A DNA stretch of 17,350 nucleotides from Clostridiales bacterium (GTDB lineage Bacteria; Bacillota_E; Sulfobacillia; Sulfobacillales; JAIMBI01). Below, in pieces: positions 7,864-15,036 of this stretch (positions are counted from its first letter, which is position 1; each line of letters starts with the position of its first letter). Position numbers and translations under genes: made by a program. The notes below the pieces were generated by a model that worked only from the letters and a program-made list of their open reading frames with translations, was not told where the DNA came from and did not search any database. Location: NCBI GenBank assembly GCA_027318915.1, contig DAHVOH010000066.1, forward strand, positions 1 through 17,350, given 5' to 3'.

Positions 7864-9725
7864 CGCGTTAAAACCTCCACCAGCGAGCGGGCATCGGCCA
7901 CCGGCCACACCTCAATCCCCGGCTGGGTGGGGACGTCGCTGGCGTTGCCCTCCGGCACGACCACGGCACTCATCGCCGCCTGGCGCGCTCCAAACACCTT
8001 TTCCGCCACGCCGCCGATGGGCTTTAACTGACCCGACAGCGCGATCTCGCCGGTCACAGCCACGTCCTGACGCATCGGCACCTTCATCAGGGCGCTGTAC
8101 AGGGCCAGGAAGATGGCGGCGCCGGCCGACGGCCCGTCCACTTGGGCCCCGCCCACCACGTTGACGTGAAAGTCATAGGCCATCGGGTCCTGACCCGTCA
8201 AATCCCGCAGGACCGTGAACGCGTTGAACACCGAGTCTTTGGTCATGCTGCCCGCCGTGTCGTTGAAGCGGACCTGGCCCTTGCCCGGTTCGCGGGCCGG
8301 GAACACGGCCGCCTCCACCTCGAGCACCATGCCTTGGAATCCGGCCACGGCCAGCCCAAAGACGCGCCCGATGGCACGATCGGGACTGCCGCGCACGATG
8401 CTGACGCGGGGAAGCCGGGCTTGGGCCACGGCATCGGCCACGTGTTGGCGCCGGATGACCTCCGGGGTCTCCGTTTCCAACAGCGCGAGACTCATGGCGT
8501 CGGCCAGCAGCGTCACCGCCCGCCGTCCCTCCAACGTGTATCGGGAGAGGAGGTCGGCGGCGTCCGCCTCCAGCACCACGCCCAAACGGCTGGCCGCCGC
8601 ATGCGCGATGGCCTCGATTTGTCCGGGCGTCAGCGGATCGAAGAAAATCTCCGCGCACCGCGACCGCAGCGCCGGCGAAATCTCATCGGGGCTCCGCGTT
8701 GTCGCCCCGATCAGGACGAAGTCGGCGGGGGCTCCGTCCTGAAACAGCTTCTTGACGTACTGCGGGACCGACGGGTCGTCCGGGTCGTAGTACGCCGAGT
8801 CAAACTGGACCCGTTTGTCCTCCAGGACTTTCAGCAGTTTGTTCTGCAACAGCGGGTCCATCTCGCCAATCTCGTCGATGAACAAAATGCCCCCATGGGC
8901 TTCCGTCACCAATCCCGGCTTGGGCTCGGGGATGCCGCCTTCGGCGAGATCCCGGCGCGCCCCCTGATAGATGGGATCATGCACGGACCCCAACAGCGGG
9001 TTGGTCACCTCACGCGGATCCCATCGCAGGGTGGCGCCGTCCACTTCCACGAACGGCGAGGCGTCGGTGAACACGCTGGCCGGCCGCGCGCGCGCCACAT
9101 CCAGCGCGAGGCGGGCGACCGTGGTTTTACCCACACCGGGCGGACCATAGAGCAGCAGGTGCTGCGGATACGGCGACGCCAGCTTGGCCAGGAGGGAGCG
9201 GATGGCCGCGTCTTGGCCCACCACTTCGTCCAGCGTCGCCGGGCGCATGATGGCCAAGGCCGAGCGGCTGAGGTGCCGGGCATCCAAGTCCTCCAGCCGC
9301 TTCAGCTTGCGCTGGGTCTCCTGCGTCTCCGGTCCGCTGTCTTCCTTGACCAGCTGCATGCGGATGTCCCGCACATACTCTTCATGACGCTCCTGCATCC
9401 GCTCCGCGATGCGCTTCTCCAAGTCTTCTTCCAGGGTGCGCCGGGCAAGCACTTCGGCCAGTTCCTCTTCCAACGCGTCCAGCTCCGCGGGAATGTCGGC
9501 CGCCTCCGGCAGATCGTTCAGCGACGGGTCCTCCAGCACGATCTTGCGCAGGCCGCGGAGCTTCTTGGCCGGATCGCGGTCGCGGAGGTCCTTCAGGGCC
9601 TGCAGTTTGCCGGCCTTCAGCACCAGCCGTTCGGGGCCGTACACCTGCACCAGGAGGTCATAAAAAGCGCGCAGCCGGCGCTCGAAGGCCACCGGGCGCC
9701 GGCGGGACGACTTTTCGGTACTCAC
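7860..9725 (-). CDS. lonC: Lon-family ATP-dependent protease, LonC type
   Basis: This 621-residue cytosolic AAA+ protease should degrade selected proteins at the expense of ATP. It lacks the LON substrate-binding domain of LonA. The first about 155 residues are a charged, helical region ([20 protein letters not shown]) likely to form a coiled coil. The AAA+ module has Walker A GPPGVGKT (194-201), Walker B LFIDE (281-285) and the arginine-rich [11 protein letters not shown]. The peptidase domain carries Ser533 in DGPSAG and Lys576 in [10 protein letters not shown], the Lon catalytic dyad. Length and layout match the LonC subfamily described in a subset of endospore formers and presumed to act in sporulation; LonB is the nearest alternative and is usually about 70 residues shorter. 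The GTG start at 9725 overlaps the rplI stop as GTGA, and the stop overlaps dnaB the same way. Its constitutive-looking operon position is unusual for a spore-stage protease. Confidence 0.93.
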   Translation of the reverse strand: MSTEKSSRRRPVAFERRLRAFYDLLVQVYGPERLVLKAGKLQALKDLRDRDPAKKLRGLRKIVLEDPSLNDLPEAADIPAELDALEEELAEVLARRTLEEDLEKRIAERMQERHEEYVRDIRMQLVKEDSGPETQETQRKLKRLEDLDARHLSRSALAIMRPATLDEVVGQDAAIRSLLAKLASPYPQHLLLYGPPGVGKTTVARLALDVARARPASVFTDASPFVEVDGATLRWDPREVTNPLLGSVHDPIYQGARRDLAEGGIPEPKPGLVTEAHGGILFIDEIGEMDPLLQNKLLKVLEDKRVQFDSAYYDPDDPSVPQYVKKLFQDGAPADFVLIGATTRSPDEISPALRSRCAEIFFDPLTPGQIEAIAHAAASRLGVVLEADAADLLSRYTLEGRRAVTLLADAMSLALLETETPEVIRRQHVADAVAQARLPRVSIVRGSPDRAIGRVFGLAVAGFQGMVLEVEAAVFPAREPGKGQVRFNDTAGSMTKDSVFNAFTVLRDLTGQDPMAYDFHVNVVGGAQVDGPSAGAAIFLALYSALMKVPMRQDVAVTGEIALSGQLKPIGGVAEKVFGARQAAMSAVVVPEGNASDVPTQPGIEVWPVADARSLVEVLTR

Positions 9726-10162
9726 AGCGGCACCAACCTTACCGTGACCGGAACCGTCACGCCTTCAAACAGATGCACCTGCACCACGTGATCGCCAAGC
9801 GTTTTGAGCGCCTCCATGCGGACTTGCTTCTTGTCCAGCGCAAATCCCAGCCCGGCCAGCGCCTCGACCACATCCTGACTGGTCACCGCCCCAAACAGGC
9901 GGCCCGCCTCCCCCACCCGAACCGAAATGTCGACCCGCTGCTGCCGCAGCGCTTCGGCGCGCTCCCGGGCCTGCGTCAATTCCCGCGCTTTCTTGGCGGC
10001 CTGGGCCGCCGCCTGCTCCCGCATGACCTTGAGCCGGCCCGGCGTCGCTTCCTCCGCCAGCTTACGCGGAAAGAGGAAATTCCGGGCGTAGCCGTCCTTG
10101 ACGCTGCGAAGTTCTCCGCGCTTGGCCACCCCCGGCACGTCCTGCAGAAAAATGACCTGCAT
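9722..10162 (-). CDS. rplI: 50S ribosomal protein L9
   Basis: This 146-residue protein binds 23S rRNA at the base of the L1 stalk and helps maintain reading frame. The N-terminal domain is clear: [20 protein letters not shown], then [20 protein letters not shown]. It is followed by the long charged connecting helix ([20 protein letters not shown]) and the C-terminal domain ([24 protein letters not shown]). ATG 10162 is chosen because the L9 signature starts there; AAAGGA lies about 12 bases upstream. A 16-residue in-frame upstream extension has no family support. In many Firmicutes the DHH phosphodiesterase gdpP (yybT) and a DUF2232 gene lie between rpsR and rplI. Here only about 100 bases separate them. 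The stop TGA overlaps the lonC GTG start. Confidence 0.97.
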   Translation of the reverse strand: MQVIFLQDVPGVAKRGELRSVKDGYARNFLFPRKLAEEATPGRLKVMREQAAAQAAKKARELTQARERAEALRQQRVDISVRVGEAGRLFGAVTSQDVVEALAGLGFALDKKQVRMEALKTLGDHVVQVHLFEGVTVPVTVRLVPL

Positions 10163-10266
10163 GGTGCGGTGAATCCTTTCCCCGGCCGCGCCGGGCACCG
10201 ACGAGCCCACAACCCGCGTCCCCGCTCGGCATCATGCCCGGCGGCGAGGAAGAGGGCTGTCGGCTC

Positions 10267-10497
10267 TTACTCGACTGTGAAGGGCAGCAGTGCCATGACC
10301 CGCGCCTGCTTGATGGCCACGGTCAATTGCCGCTGGTGCTTGGCGCAGTTGCCCGACACGCGCCGCGGCAACATTTTGCCCCGCTCGCTGATGTACCGGC
10401 GCAGGCGATTGGCTTCTTTGAAATCCACGCGGACCACCTTGTCCACGCAGAAGGAGCAGACTTTCTTTTTGGGGCGGCGGCCCCGTTCTTTCCGCAT
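10267..10497 (-). CDS. rpsR: 30S ribosomal protein S18
   Basis: This 76-residue small-subunit protein pairs with S6 on the platform of the 30S subunit. Conserved signatures include [10 protein letters not shown], the C-x2-C start of the zinc-ribbon form, then [43 protein letters not shown]. Cys residues at the CSFC and GNC positions suggest the zinc-binding version. ATG 10497 is preceded by GGGGAGGG at good spacing. It lies 71 bases after ssb, with the classical rpsF-ssb-rpsR order. Confidence 0.98.
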   Translation of the reverse strand: MRKERGRRPKKKVCSFCVDKVVRVDFKEANRLRRYISERGKMLPRRVSGNCAKHQRQLTVAIKQARVMALLPFTVE

Positions 10498-10568
10498 AAT
10501 GCGGCCCTCCCCTTACGGCATCCAAATTGTCGCGCAACGCGCGGGCTTCGCCGGCTCTCTGTGCGGCC

Positions 10569-10949
10569 TCAGAACGGCAGGTCCTCGGGCATCGCCACTT
10601 CGTCCGCGGACTCCGCGGGCGCTTCGCGCGGGCGGTCCAAAAACCGGACGTCGTCCGCCACCACCTCGGCCACCCGTCGCTTCTGCCCGTCTTGCGTCTC
10701 ATAGTTCCGAATCTGCAGACGACCCTCGACCGCAATCAGGCGGCCCTTGCGCATGTGCTCCGCCACCGTTTCCGCCAGGCGACGCCACGCCACGCAGTCG
10801 ATGAAGTCGGTTTCGCGCTGACCGCCCTGATTCTGAAAGGGCCGGTCGACCGCGACGGTAAAAGATGCCATCGGAACGCCCGACTGACTCGTCACCCGAA
10901 GTTCCGGATCCCGTGTCAGCCGCCCAATCAGAATGATGCGATTCAGCAT
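10569..10949 (-). CDS. ssb: Single-stranded DNA-binding protein
   Basis: This 126-residue SSB protects single-stranded DNA during replication and repair and recruits partners through its C-terminal tip. The OB fold begins MLNRIILIGRLTRDPELR and continues through DFIDCVAWRRLAETVAEHMRKGRLIAVEGRL. The C-terminus ends in the acidic partner-binding tip PEDLPF. The linker between fold and tip is very short (about 20 residues) compared with the glycine- and glutamine-rich linker of the Bacillus protein, so the whole protein is some 40 residues shorter than usual. ATG 10949 is set by the strong GGGAGG five bases upstream. A longer in-frame extension into rpsF is an artefact of the overlapping frame. 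The gene sits between the two genes whose products form the S6:S18 heterodimer. Confidence 0.97.
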   Translation of the reverse strand: MLNRIILIGRLTRDPELRVTSQSGVPMASFTVAVDRPFQNQGGQRETDFIDCVAWRRLAETVAEHMRKGRLIAVEGRLQIRNYETQDGQKRRVAEVVADDVRFLDRPREAPAESADEVAMPEDLPF

Positions 10950-11028
10950 GGTTTCCTCCCTTTCAACGTCTCCGCCGGCGCCGGGCCAGTCTCGGCACAA
11001 CTCAAACCGCACCGGCCCCGCCGCATGG

Positions 11029-11319
11029 CTAGTCGGGATCGGTGCGCACCACGATGGAGCGCATGATGGACTCGGATAAATTGAGCACGCGCATGACCTC
11101 GTTGCTGATGGCGCCTTGCCCGCTGAATGCGACCACGACGTAGTAGCCGTCGGGATGTCCCTGAACGGGGTAGGCCAAGTGCCGCCGGCCCCACTTGTCG
11201 ACTTTCTCCACGGTGCCACCGGCATGGGAGACCGTACTGCTGAGGGATTCCACCGTCGCCTCAAGATGCTCTTCATCCAGGTCCGGACGAATGATGCTCA
11301 TCAACTCATACTGAGCCAA
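11029..11319 (-). CDS. rpsF: 30S ribosomal protein S6
   Basis: This 96-residue ribosomal protein binds S18 in the central domain of 16S rRNA. Family features are YELMSIIRPDLDEEHLEATV, KVDKWGRRHLAYPVQGHPDGYYVVVAF, and LNLSESIMRSIVVR near the end. The start is TTG at 11319: the upstream in-frame codons are AGT, ACA, TGA, so no longer start is possible. A full AGGAGGTGA Shine-Dalgarno (11326-11334) sits 6 bases before it. It is the first gene of the operon, behind a promoter at 11412-11439 and an about 85-base leader. A rare start codon with an ideal ribosome site and a structured leader suggests translational control. Confidence 0.98.
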   Translation of the reverse strand: MAQYELMSIIRPDLDEEHLEATVESLSSTVSHAGGTVEKVDKWGRRHLAYPVQGHPDGYYVVVAFSGQGAISNEVMRVLNLSESIMRSIVVRTDPD

Positions 11320-11325
11320 ACTTGT

Positions 11326-11334
11326 TCACCTCCT
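11326..11334 (-). promoter_or_regulatory. Consensus Shine-Dalgarno deciding the TTG start of rpsF
   Basis: Read on the minus strand it is AGGAGGTGA, fully complementary to the usual 16S rRNA tail. It fixes TTG 11319 as the start, because an in-frame stop (TGA) lies immediately upstream. Confidence 0.9.
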
Positions 11335-11354
11335 CCCACGGACGCCCGAGGGCG

Positions 11355-11374
11355 GCTCCACCACGGGGCGGAGC
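11355..11374 (-). promoter_or_regulatory. Hairpin in the rpsF leader, candidate autoregulatory element
   Basis: On the minus strand, GCTCCGCC and GGTGGAGC can form eight pairs (one G-U) around a CCGT loop, about 20 bases upstream of the Shine-Dalgarno. rpsF leaders in many bacteria carry an RNA motif with an essential CCG that binds the S6:S18 complex and represses translation. The CCG here is suggestive, but the full consensus was not checked. Confidence 0.4.
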
Positions 11375-11411
11375 GGGATAGGTCACAGGCCGCTGGGCCC
11401 GAAACACTGTG

Positions 11412-11439
11412 ATTATACCTGATCCTGTCGCCGGGACAA
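11412..11439 (-). promoter_or_regulatory. Sigma-A-type promoter of the rpsF operon
   Basis: On the minus strand TTGTCC (11434-11439) and a perfect TATAAT (11412-11417) are separated by 16 bases. It lies between DUF951 and rpsF and would start transcription about 85 bases before the rpsF start. Confidence 0.75.
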
Positions 11440-11463
11440 AGCGGCGCCGGTGGCTGGCGGATG

Positions 11464-11670
11464 TCAGGGCCCGGGAGCCGAGGGCACGGACACGACGGCT
11501 TTGACGGCGCGCTCAAACTGCGCCCGGGTGATCATGACGCGATGGCCGCATTTGAGACAGCGCAGTCCAAAATCCAAGCCCGTCCGCGTGATCTCCCACC
11601 GATCGTTGCCGCAGGGATGGGGCTTGCGCAACTGCACCACCATCCCCAATTCGTACCGCCTACGTTCCAC
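11464..11670 (-). CDS. yyzM: DUF951 family protein (YyzM-like)
   Basis: This small 68-residue protein is of unknown function. It matches the DUF951 pattern: KPHPCGNDRWEITRTGLDFGLRCLKCGHRVMITRAQFER. The spaced Cys residues (HPCG and CLKCGH) could bind a metal, probably zinc. The start is taken as GTG 11670; AGGA about 11 bases upstream is a modest ribosome site. It overlaps the 3' end of the mscS-like gene by 11 bases, implying coupled translation. In other Firmicutes members lie in the same neighbourhood, between mscS and rpsF, often with ychF next to them. ychF is absent here. Confidence 0.9.
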   Translation of the reverse strand: MERRRYELGMVVQLRKPHPCGNDRWEITRTGLDFGLRCLKCGHRVMITRAQFERAVKAVVSVPSAPGP

Positions 11671-12448
11671 GCTGCATCTGTCCTACCCCGGGGGCCAACC
11701 GGATGCCGGCATCCACCAGCGCGGCCACGGCACGCTCCCGCACCTCCACCTCAAGCGCCTGCCGGTCCTGGACCGTGCTCCGGGTGGCAAGACTCCAAGT
11801 CGCCACGCCGGCCGTCAGGGCCGTCATGCCGACCACCTGCACCGGGGTCGCCTCCCAGGCCGACGCGACCTCGGCGAGGATTTGCCGAACGGCCTCGGGG
11901 CGGGCGTCGGTGTCCACGAGGAGCTGAACTTCCACGGCGACGACCGGATTGGCTTCGCGGCTGTAATTCACAATTTCGGTGACAAATCGATTCGGAATGG
12001 TCACCAACTCCCCGTCCGCCGCCCGCAGTCGCGTGGTCCGCAGGCCCAGCTCGTCAACGGTGCCGGTCAGGGTCAGGGCGGGCAACCCAATCTGCTCGCC
12101 GACTTGAAACGCATCTTCGTATAAGAGAAAGGTGCCGGTCACCAAATCCTGGACCAAGTTCTGGGCGCCGAAGCTGATGGCCAGCCCCACCACGCCCGCT
12201 CCCGCCAGCAGCGAGGTGGTGTTGATGCCGACCTGCGCCAGCGCGATGACCAGTGCCAGGAAGTCGATCACATAATGCGTGCCGCTATTCAGGAGCCGGA
12301 ACACGGTGGCCCGCCGCGGAGCGCCGGGGCGGCCCGTGTCGCGCGCTTCCAGGCGTCGGAACACCCCGGTCGCGACCCGCCCGAGCAGCACCGCGACCAG
12401 GACCACGGCCACCACGACCAGCACGCGTCTGATGACAAACGGACTCAT
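11660..12448 (-). CDS. mscS: Small-conductance mechanosensitive channel, MscS family
   Basis: This 262-residue inner-membrane channel should open under membrane tension to release solutes after osmotic downshock. There is one N-terminal membrane helix (about 5-30), a second at about 57-78, and the pore-lining helix in LLAGAGVVGLAISFGAQNLV followed by the QDLVTGTFLLYED signature. A beta domain (GTVDELGLRTTRLRAADGELVTIPNR) and a C-terminal alpha-beta part follow, ending LVDAGIRLAP. Small size and only about three membrane helices fit the YkuT-like members. The ATG start is one base after the cvpA stop (TGA-C-ATG). It is one of a chain of tightly coupled membrane genes. Confidence 0.93.
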   Translation of the reverse strand: MSPFVIRRVLVVVAVVLVAVLLGRVATGVFRRLEARDTGRPGAPRRATVFRLLNSGTHYVIDFLALVIALAQVGINTTSLLAGAGVVGLAISFGAQNLVQDLVTGTFLLYEDAFQVGEQIGLPALTLTGTVDELGLRTTRLRAADGELVTIPNRFVTEIVNYSREANPVVAVEVQLLVDTDARPEAVRQILAEVASAWEATPVQVVGMTALTAGVATWSLATRSTVQDRQALEVEVRERAVAALVDAGIRLAPGVGQMQRGT

Positions 12449-12449
12449 G

Positions 12450-13022
12450 TCAGGCCAGCCACCTTTCCGCCCGCCAGTGTGCGAAAGTGCCCACCCAGCG
12501 GACCAGGTCGGCCGCCAGCGGTGTGTGCTGGATCAAGCGCGAGACCGGGCTGCCCGCCAGGAGCGGCAGCGCCGTCACAATGCCGAGGACGATCCCGATC
12601 AGCAGGGCGTTTTCCAGGATCCCGCCGGCCATCCCCCCCAAGCGGTTGAGCGTACCGGTGATGCGCCCCCGGGCCAGGATGTTCGTCAACGCCTGCCCAG
12701 CCGCGCGGAAGAGCGCTTCGGCCAGGCCCACCATGATCAGGAACACCACCAGACCCAGCACCGTGTGAAACAGGTTGAAGCTGGCGGTATAGGTCACCCG
12801 ATCATGGACCGCCGTCGGTACAAAGTGCACAATCCATTGCCGGACCGGGAGACTGGCGACCAAAAGGCCGGTGATCCGCGCCTGATAATGGACGGCCACC
12901 AGCACACCGGCCACGTAGCCGGCCAGGCTGAACACGACCAGCAGAAATCCGCGCCGCATGCCTTCCAGGGCGCCCAGCAGCAAGTAAACCAGCAATAAGA
13001 TGGTCAACCAGTTCAGGACCAT
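12450..13022 (-). CDS. cvpA: CvpA family membrane protein
   Basis: The product has 190 residues and about four hydrophobic helices: 3-18 (LNWLTILLLVYLLLGA), about 24-45, about 85-105 (LFHTVLGLVVFLIMVGLAEA) and about 130-155 (MAGGILENALLIGIVLGIVTAL). The GALEGMRRGF turn and the RLGGMAGGILENAL segment are typical of the CvpA/colicin V production family. The function in Firmicutes is poorly known; links to envelope integrity have been proposed. ATG 13022 is preferred over the in-frame ATG at 13046 because GGAGGTG lies 8-9 bases before it. It overlaps the end of the upstream four-helix protein by 10 bases and is followed after one base by mscS. Confidence 0.85.
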   Translation of the reverse strand: MVLNWLTILLLVYLLLGALEGMRRGFLLVVFSLAGYVAGVLVAVHYQARITGLLVASLPVRQWIVHFVPTAVHDRVTYTASFNLFHTVLGLVVFLIMVGLAEALFRAAGQALTNILARGRITGTLNRLGGMAGGILENALLIGIVLGIVTALPLLAGSPVSRLIQHTPLAADLVRWVGTFAHWRAERWLA

Positions 13023-13366
13023 CGCCGACGCACCTCCGATGGCCATACCATCAAAAAGTAGGCACCCAGCGCGCCGATCAGAGCCGGATCAACCGGCCCG
13101 CCGCCGGCCCAGCGCCCGACCGCCCACGCCGTCGCGCCCATCAGGATCGCGACGCCCAGATCGCGCAGCCAAAAGATGGGGACCACCTGCCACTCCGCCA
13201 CCGCCAGCCCCACGTGGCCGAAGGTGATCGCCAAAACCGCGCACGCGACAAACGTGACCAGCGTGGGATGCCCGGCCTCCACGCCGGCACCCAACATCGC
13301 ACCCCAAATGGGCAGTGCGACGGCGAGCAGCACCCCGATCCAACGCCACCGCGGGGGTCTGGTCAT
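13013..13366 (-). CDS. Small four-helix membrane protein of unknown function
   Basis: I do not recognise a family. The 117-residue product has four predicted membrane helices (about 8-27, 35-57, 68-86, 93-108) and short basic ends (MTRPPRWRW, SEVRRRWS). Polar residues inside helix two (TFGHVGLAVAEWQ) could be functional. The ATG overlaps the TPR gene's stop as ATGA (13363-13366), and its own stop overlaps the cvpA start region, so it is translated as part of the chain. Codon and base composition match the neighbours, which supports a real gene. Confidence 0.72.
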   Translation of the reverse strand: MTRPPRWRWIGVLLAVALPIWGAMLGAGVEAGHPTLVTFVACAVLAITFGHVGLAVAEWQVVPIFWLRDLGVAILMGATAWAVGRWAGGGPVDPALIGALGAYFLMVWPSEVRRRWS

Positions 13367-14010
13367 GGTTTGAGGAGCCTCACCAAAAACACAACCGCCA
13401 ACGCCACGATGAGCCAGACCCAGTAGGCAGGCCGGCCAGCCGGTCGGCCCCGGGGAGGGCCCTGCGGCCTGGGCGGCGGAGACCCGCCGACGGGAGGCGG
13501 CGTCGCCCCGCCCAGGGTGCCCAGGCCTCCGAGTCCCAAACCGCCCAATCCCCCCATCTCGAGCCGATCGCCACGGCGAAGGTGGCGCACCGCTTCGAAG
13601 TGACGCCCTTGTCGCCTCAGGGCGACGGCCAGATTCTTATGCGCGGGTCCGTACGACGGGTTATGTTGGAGCGCCAAGGTGTAGTAGGCAATGGCCTCTT
13701 GCGTTTGGCCGCCCTCCAGCAGGAGGTTGCCCAAATTGGTCAGAGCCGGCGGATAGCGGCCGTCCACGGCCAAGGCGCGTTGAAACCACTCCCGGGCTTG
13801 GTCCAGGTCCTTCTGCTGGGCATAGACGACGCCCACCTTGTTGAACCCCTCGGGGTGGTCAGGAAATCGACGCGCCAGCTCGCGAAACAGTCGGTCGGCG
13901 TCCTGCTGCCGCCCCTCGCGCCACGCCGCCTCTCCGTCCTGAAGGAGGGCCTGTCCCGCCGTGGCAAACTCCTGATCGGGAGACGTCGGATGCCGGTCGT
14001 CGATAGACAT
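13363..14010 (-). CDS. Tail-anchored TPR protein
   Basis: The 215-residue product should be cytosolic but anchored by its C-terminus. After a polar N-terminus, about four TPR-like units cover 20-150, the clearest being EGFNKVGVVYAQQKDLDQAR and ALTNLGNLLLEGGQTQEAIA. A Gly/Leu-rich linker (152-168, GGLGGLGLGGLGTLGG) and a Pro/Arg-rich stretch (169-193) follow, then one hydrophobic helix (YWVWLIVALAVVFLVRLL) directly before the last residues KP. This layout suggests a scaffold held at the inner face of the membrane. ATG 14010 is preceded by GAGGTGA. A much longer in-frame extension upstream is antisense-free but only the shifted frame of the YkvI-like gene, so it is rejected. The gene lies 5 bases after that gene and overlaps the next by four bases. 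Confidence 0.8.
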   Translation of the reverse strand: MSIDDRHPTSPDQEFATAGQALLQDGEAAWREGRQQDADRLFRELARRFPDHPEGFNKVGVVYAQQKDLDQAREWFQRALAVDGRYPPALTNLGNLLLEGGQTQEAIAYYTLALQHNPSYGPAHKNLAVALRRQGRHFEAVRHLRRGDRLEMGGLGGLGLGGLGTLGGATPPPVGGSPPPRPQGPPRGRPAGRPAYWVWLIVALAVVFLVRLLKP

Positions 14011-14015
14011 GGGTC

Positions 14016-14969
14016 TCACCTCGCTTGCTTCGCCCGCAACAAGAGCGGCCACCAAAACAATACCGCCAGCGCGCCCAGCACCGGGTACAAGGCCGCGACC
14101 AAACCCTGAAAGCCCAACAGCGTGGCGGGCCAAATCAACAACAACCACCACAGGCGACGCGATCCCAACCGCTCTCGAAGAGGAAACGCCTCCGCCGCCC
14201 CGGTAGTCACAATCGCCGCCAACAATGCGACCGCGTACAAGGCCGGCCACGCACCGCCCTGCATCCCCGCCATTTCCATGACAGGCAGGTCTCCCGGCGC
14301 GTGCGGCAAGCCCAGCAAGGCACGATCCAGAGCCAGGGCCAGCAACCCCAACAGCGCCGCCCCGGCGCCGGCCGCCCGACGCCGCTCGGCGGCCGTCGGA
14401 AGACGGGCGCCCATGGCCAAGAGGACCACCAGTCCTGTGAAAAGATTGTACGACACGTACAGCAGCGAGGACAGCCACCACCCGTGTATTCCCGGCGCCC
14501 GCCACCTCCCCGGAGCTCGGAGCGCCACGAGCAGCGTGGTGCCGACGAGAAACGGAACGAGAACGGCATGGGCCTTCAGCATCCCGTCGGCTCCATACGC
14601 GGCGATGGCGAGCGCGGCGACCAGGATCGCGGCGCTTCCGACGGGCAGGGGACACGCGCCGAGGGCGCTCAAGAGCGTGCCGCCGGCGGCCGCCACCACG
14701 AGCAGTCCCGCGGCCAAGAACGCCATCATCAGCAGCTCCATCGCCCCCGCGCCACCGGAAGGGTAGGCCGCCGCCAGAAACGGTCCCAATCCGGCGTGTC
14801 CTCGGCCCGCGGTCAATGCCCGGTATCCCAACACCCAAAATCCCAGGCTGGCGGTCGCAATCCCGACCAAACCGGCGGTGCCGTGGCGGCCGAAAAACAG
14901 ATAAACCTCCTGCCCGCTGGCAAAGCCCGCGCCCACCACGGTGCCGACATAGACCAGAGCCACGTTCAC
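14016..14969 (-). CDS. YkvI-like multi-pass membrane protein (COG3949 type)
   Basis: The product is 317 residues with about ten hydrophobic helices. The N-terminus VGTVVGAGFASGQEVYLFF is the hallmark of the YkvI group, a family distantly related to amino-acid/cation symporters of the LeuT/APC fold; the substrate is unknown. Further conserved-looking parts are SLLYVSYNLFTGLVVLLAMG in the middle and ATLLGFQGLVAALYPVLGAL near the end. The start is taken as GTG 14969, though the nearest GGAGGGG is about 15 bases upstream, longer than ideal, so the exact start is uncertain. It is probably the second gene of the chain that begins with DUF4446 (67-base gap) and leads through the TPR protein to mscS. 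Confidence 0.8.
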   Translation of the reverse strand: MNVALVYVGTVVGAGFASGQEVYLFFGRHGTAGLVGIATASLGFWVLGYRALTAGRGHAGLGPFLAAAYPSGGAGAMELLMMAFLAAGLLVVAAAGGTLLSALGACPLPVGSAAILVAALAIAAYGADGMLKAHAVLVPFLVGTTLLVALRAPGRWRAPGIHGWWLSSLLYVSYNLFTGLVVLLAMGARLPTAAERRRAAGAGAALLGLLALALDRALLGLPHAPGDLPVMEMAGMQGGAWPALYAVALLAAIVTTGAAEAFPLRERLGSRRLWWLLLIWPATLLGFQGLVAALYPVLGALAVLFWWPLLLRAKQAR

Positions 14970-15036
14970 CCAGCGCAGACGGCACCCCTCCGCCTGATGC
15001 TATGCGGCGGACGCGTGCCGCTGCTCCCGGAGTCCG

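Noticed and set aside
8142..9791. 549-residue plus-strand frame antisense to lonC
   Set aside because: It mirrors the codon structure of lonC, lacks recognisable motifs, and lonC has all catalytic residues.
10950..11276. N-terminal extension of SSB into rpsF
   Set aside because: It is the shifted frame of rpsF. SSB starts at ATG 10949 with GGGAGG directly upstream.
14011..14985. Extended version of the TPR gene reaching back to 14985
   Set aside because: The extra residues are a frame-shifted reading of the YkvI-like gene with a Gly/Arg-rich, unlikely composition. The ATG at 14010 has its own ribosome site.
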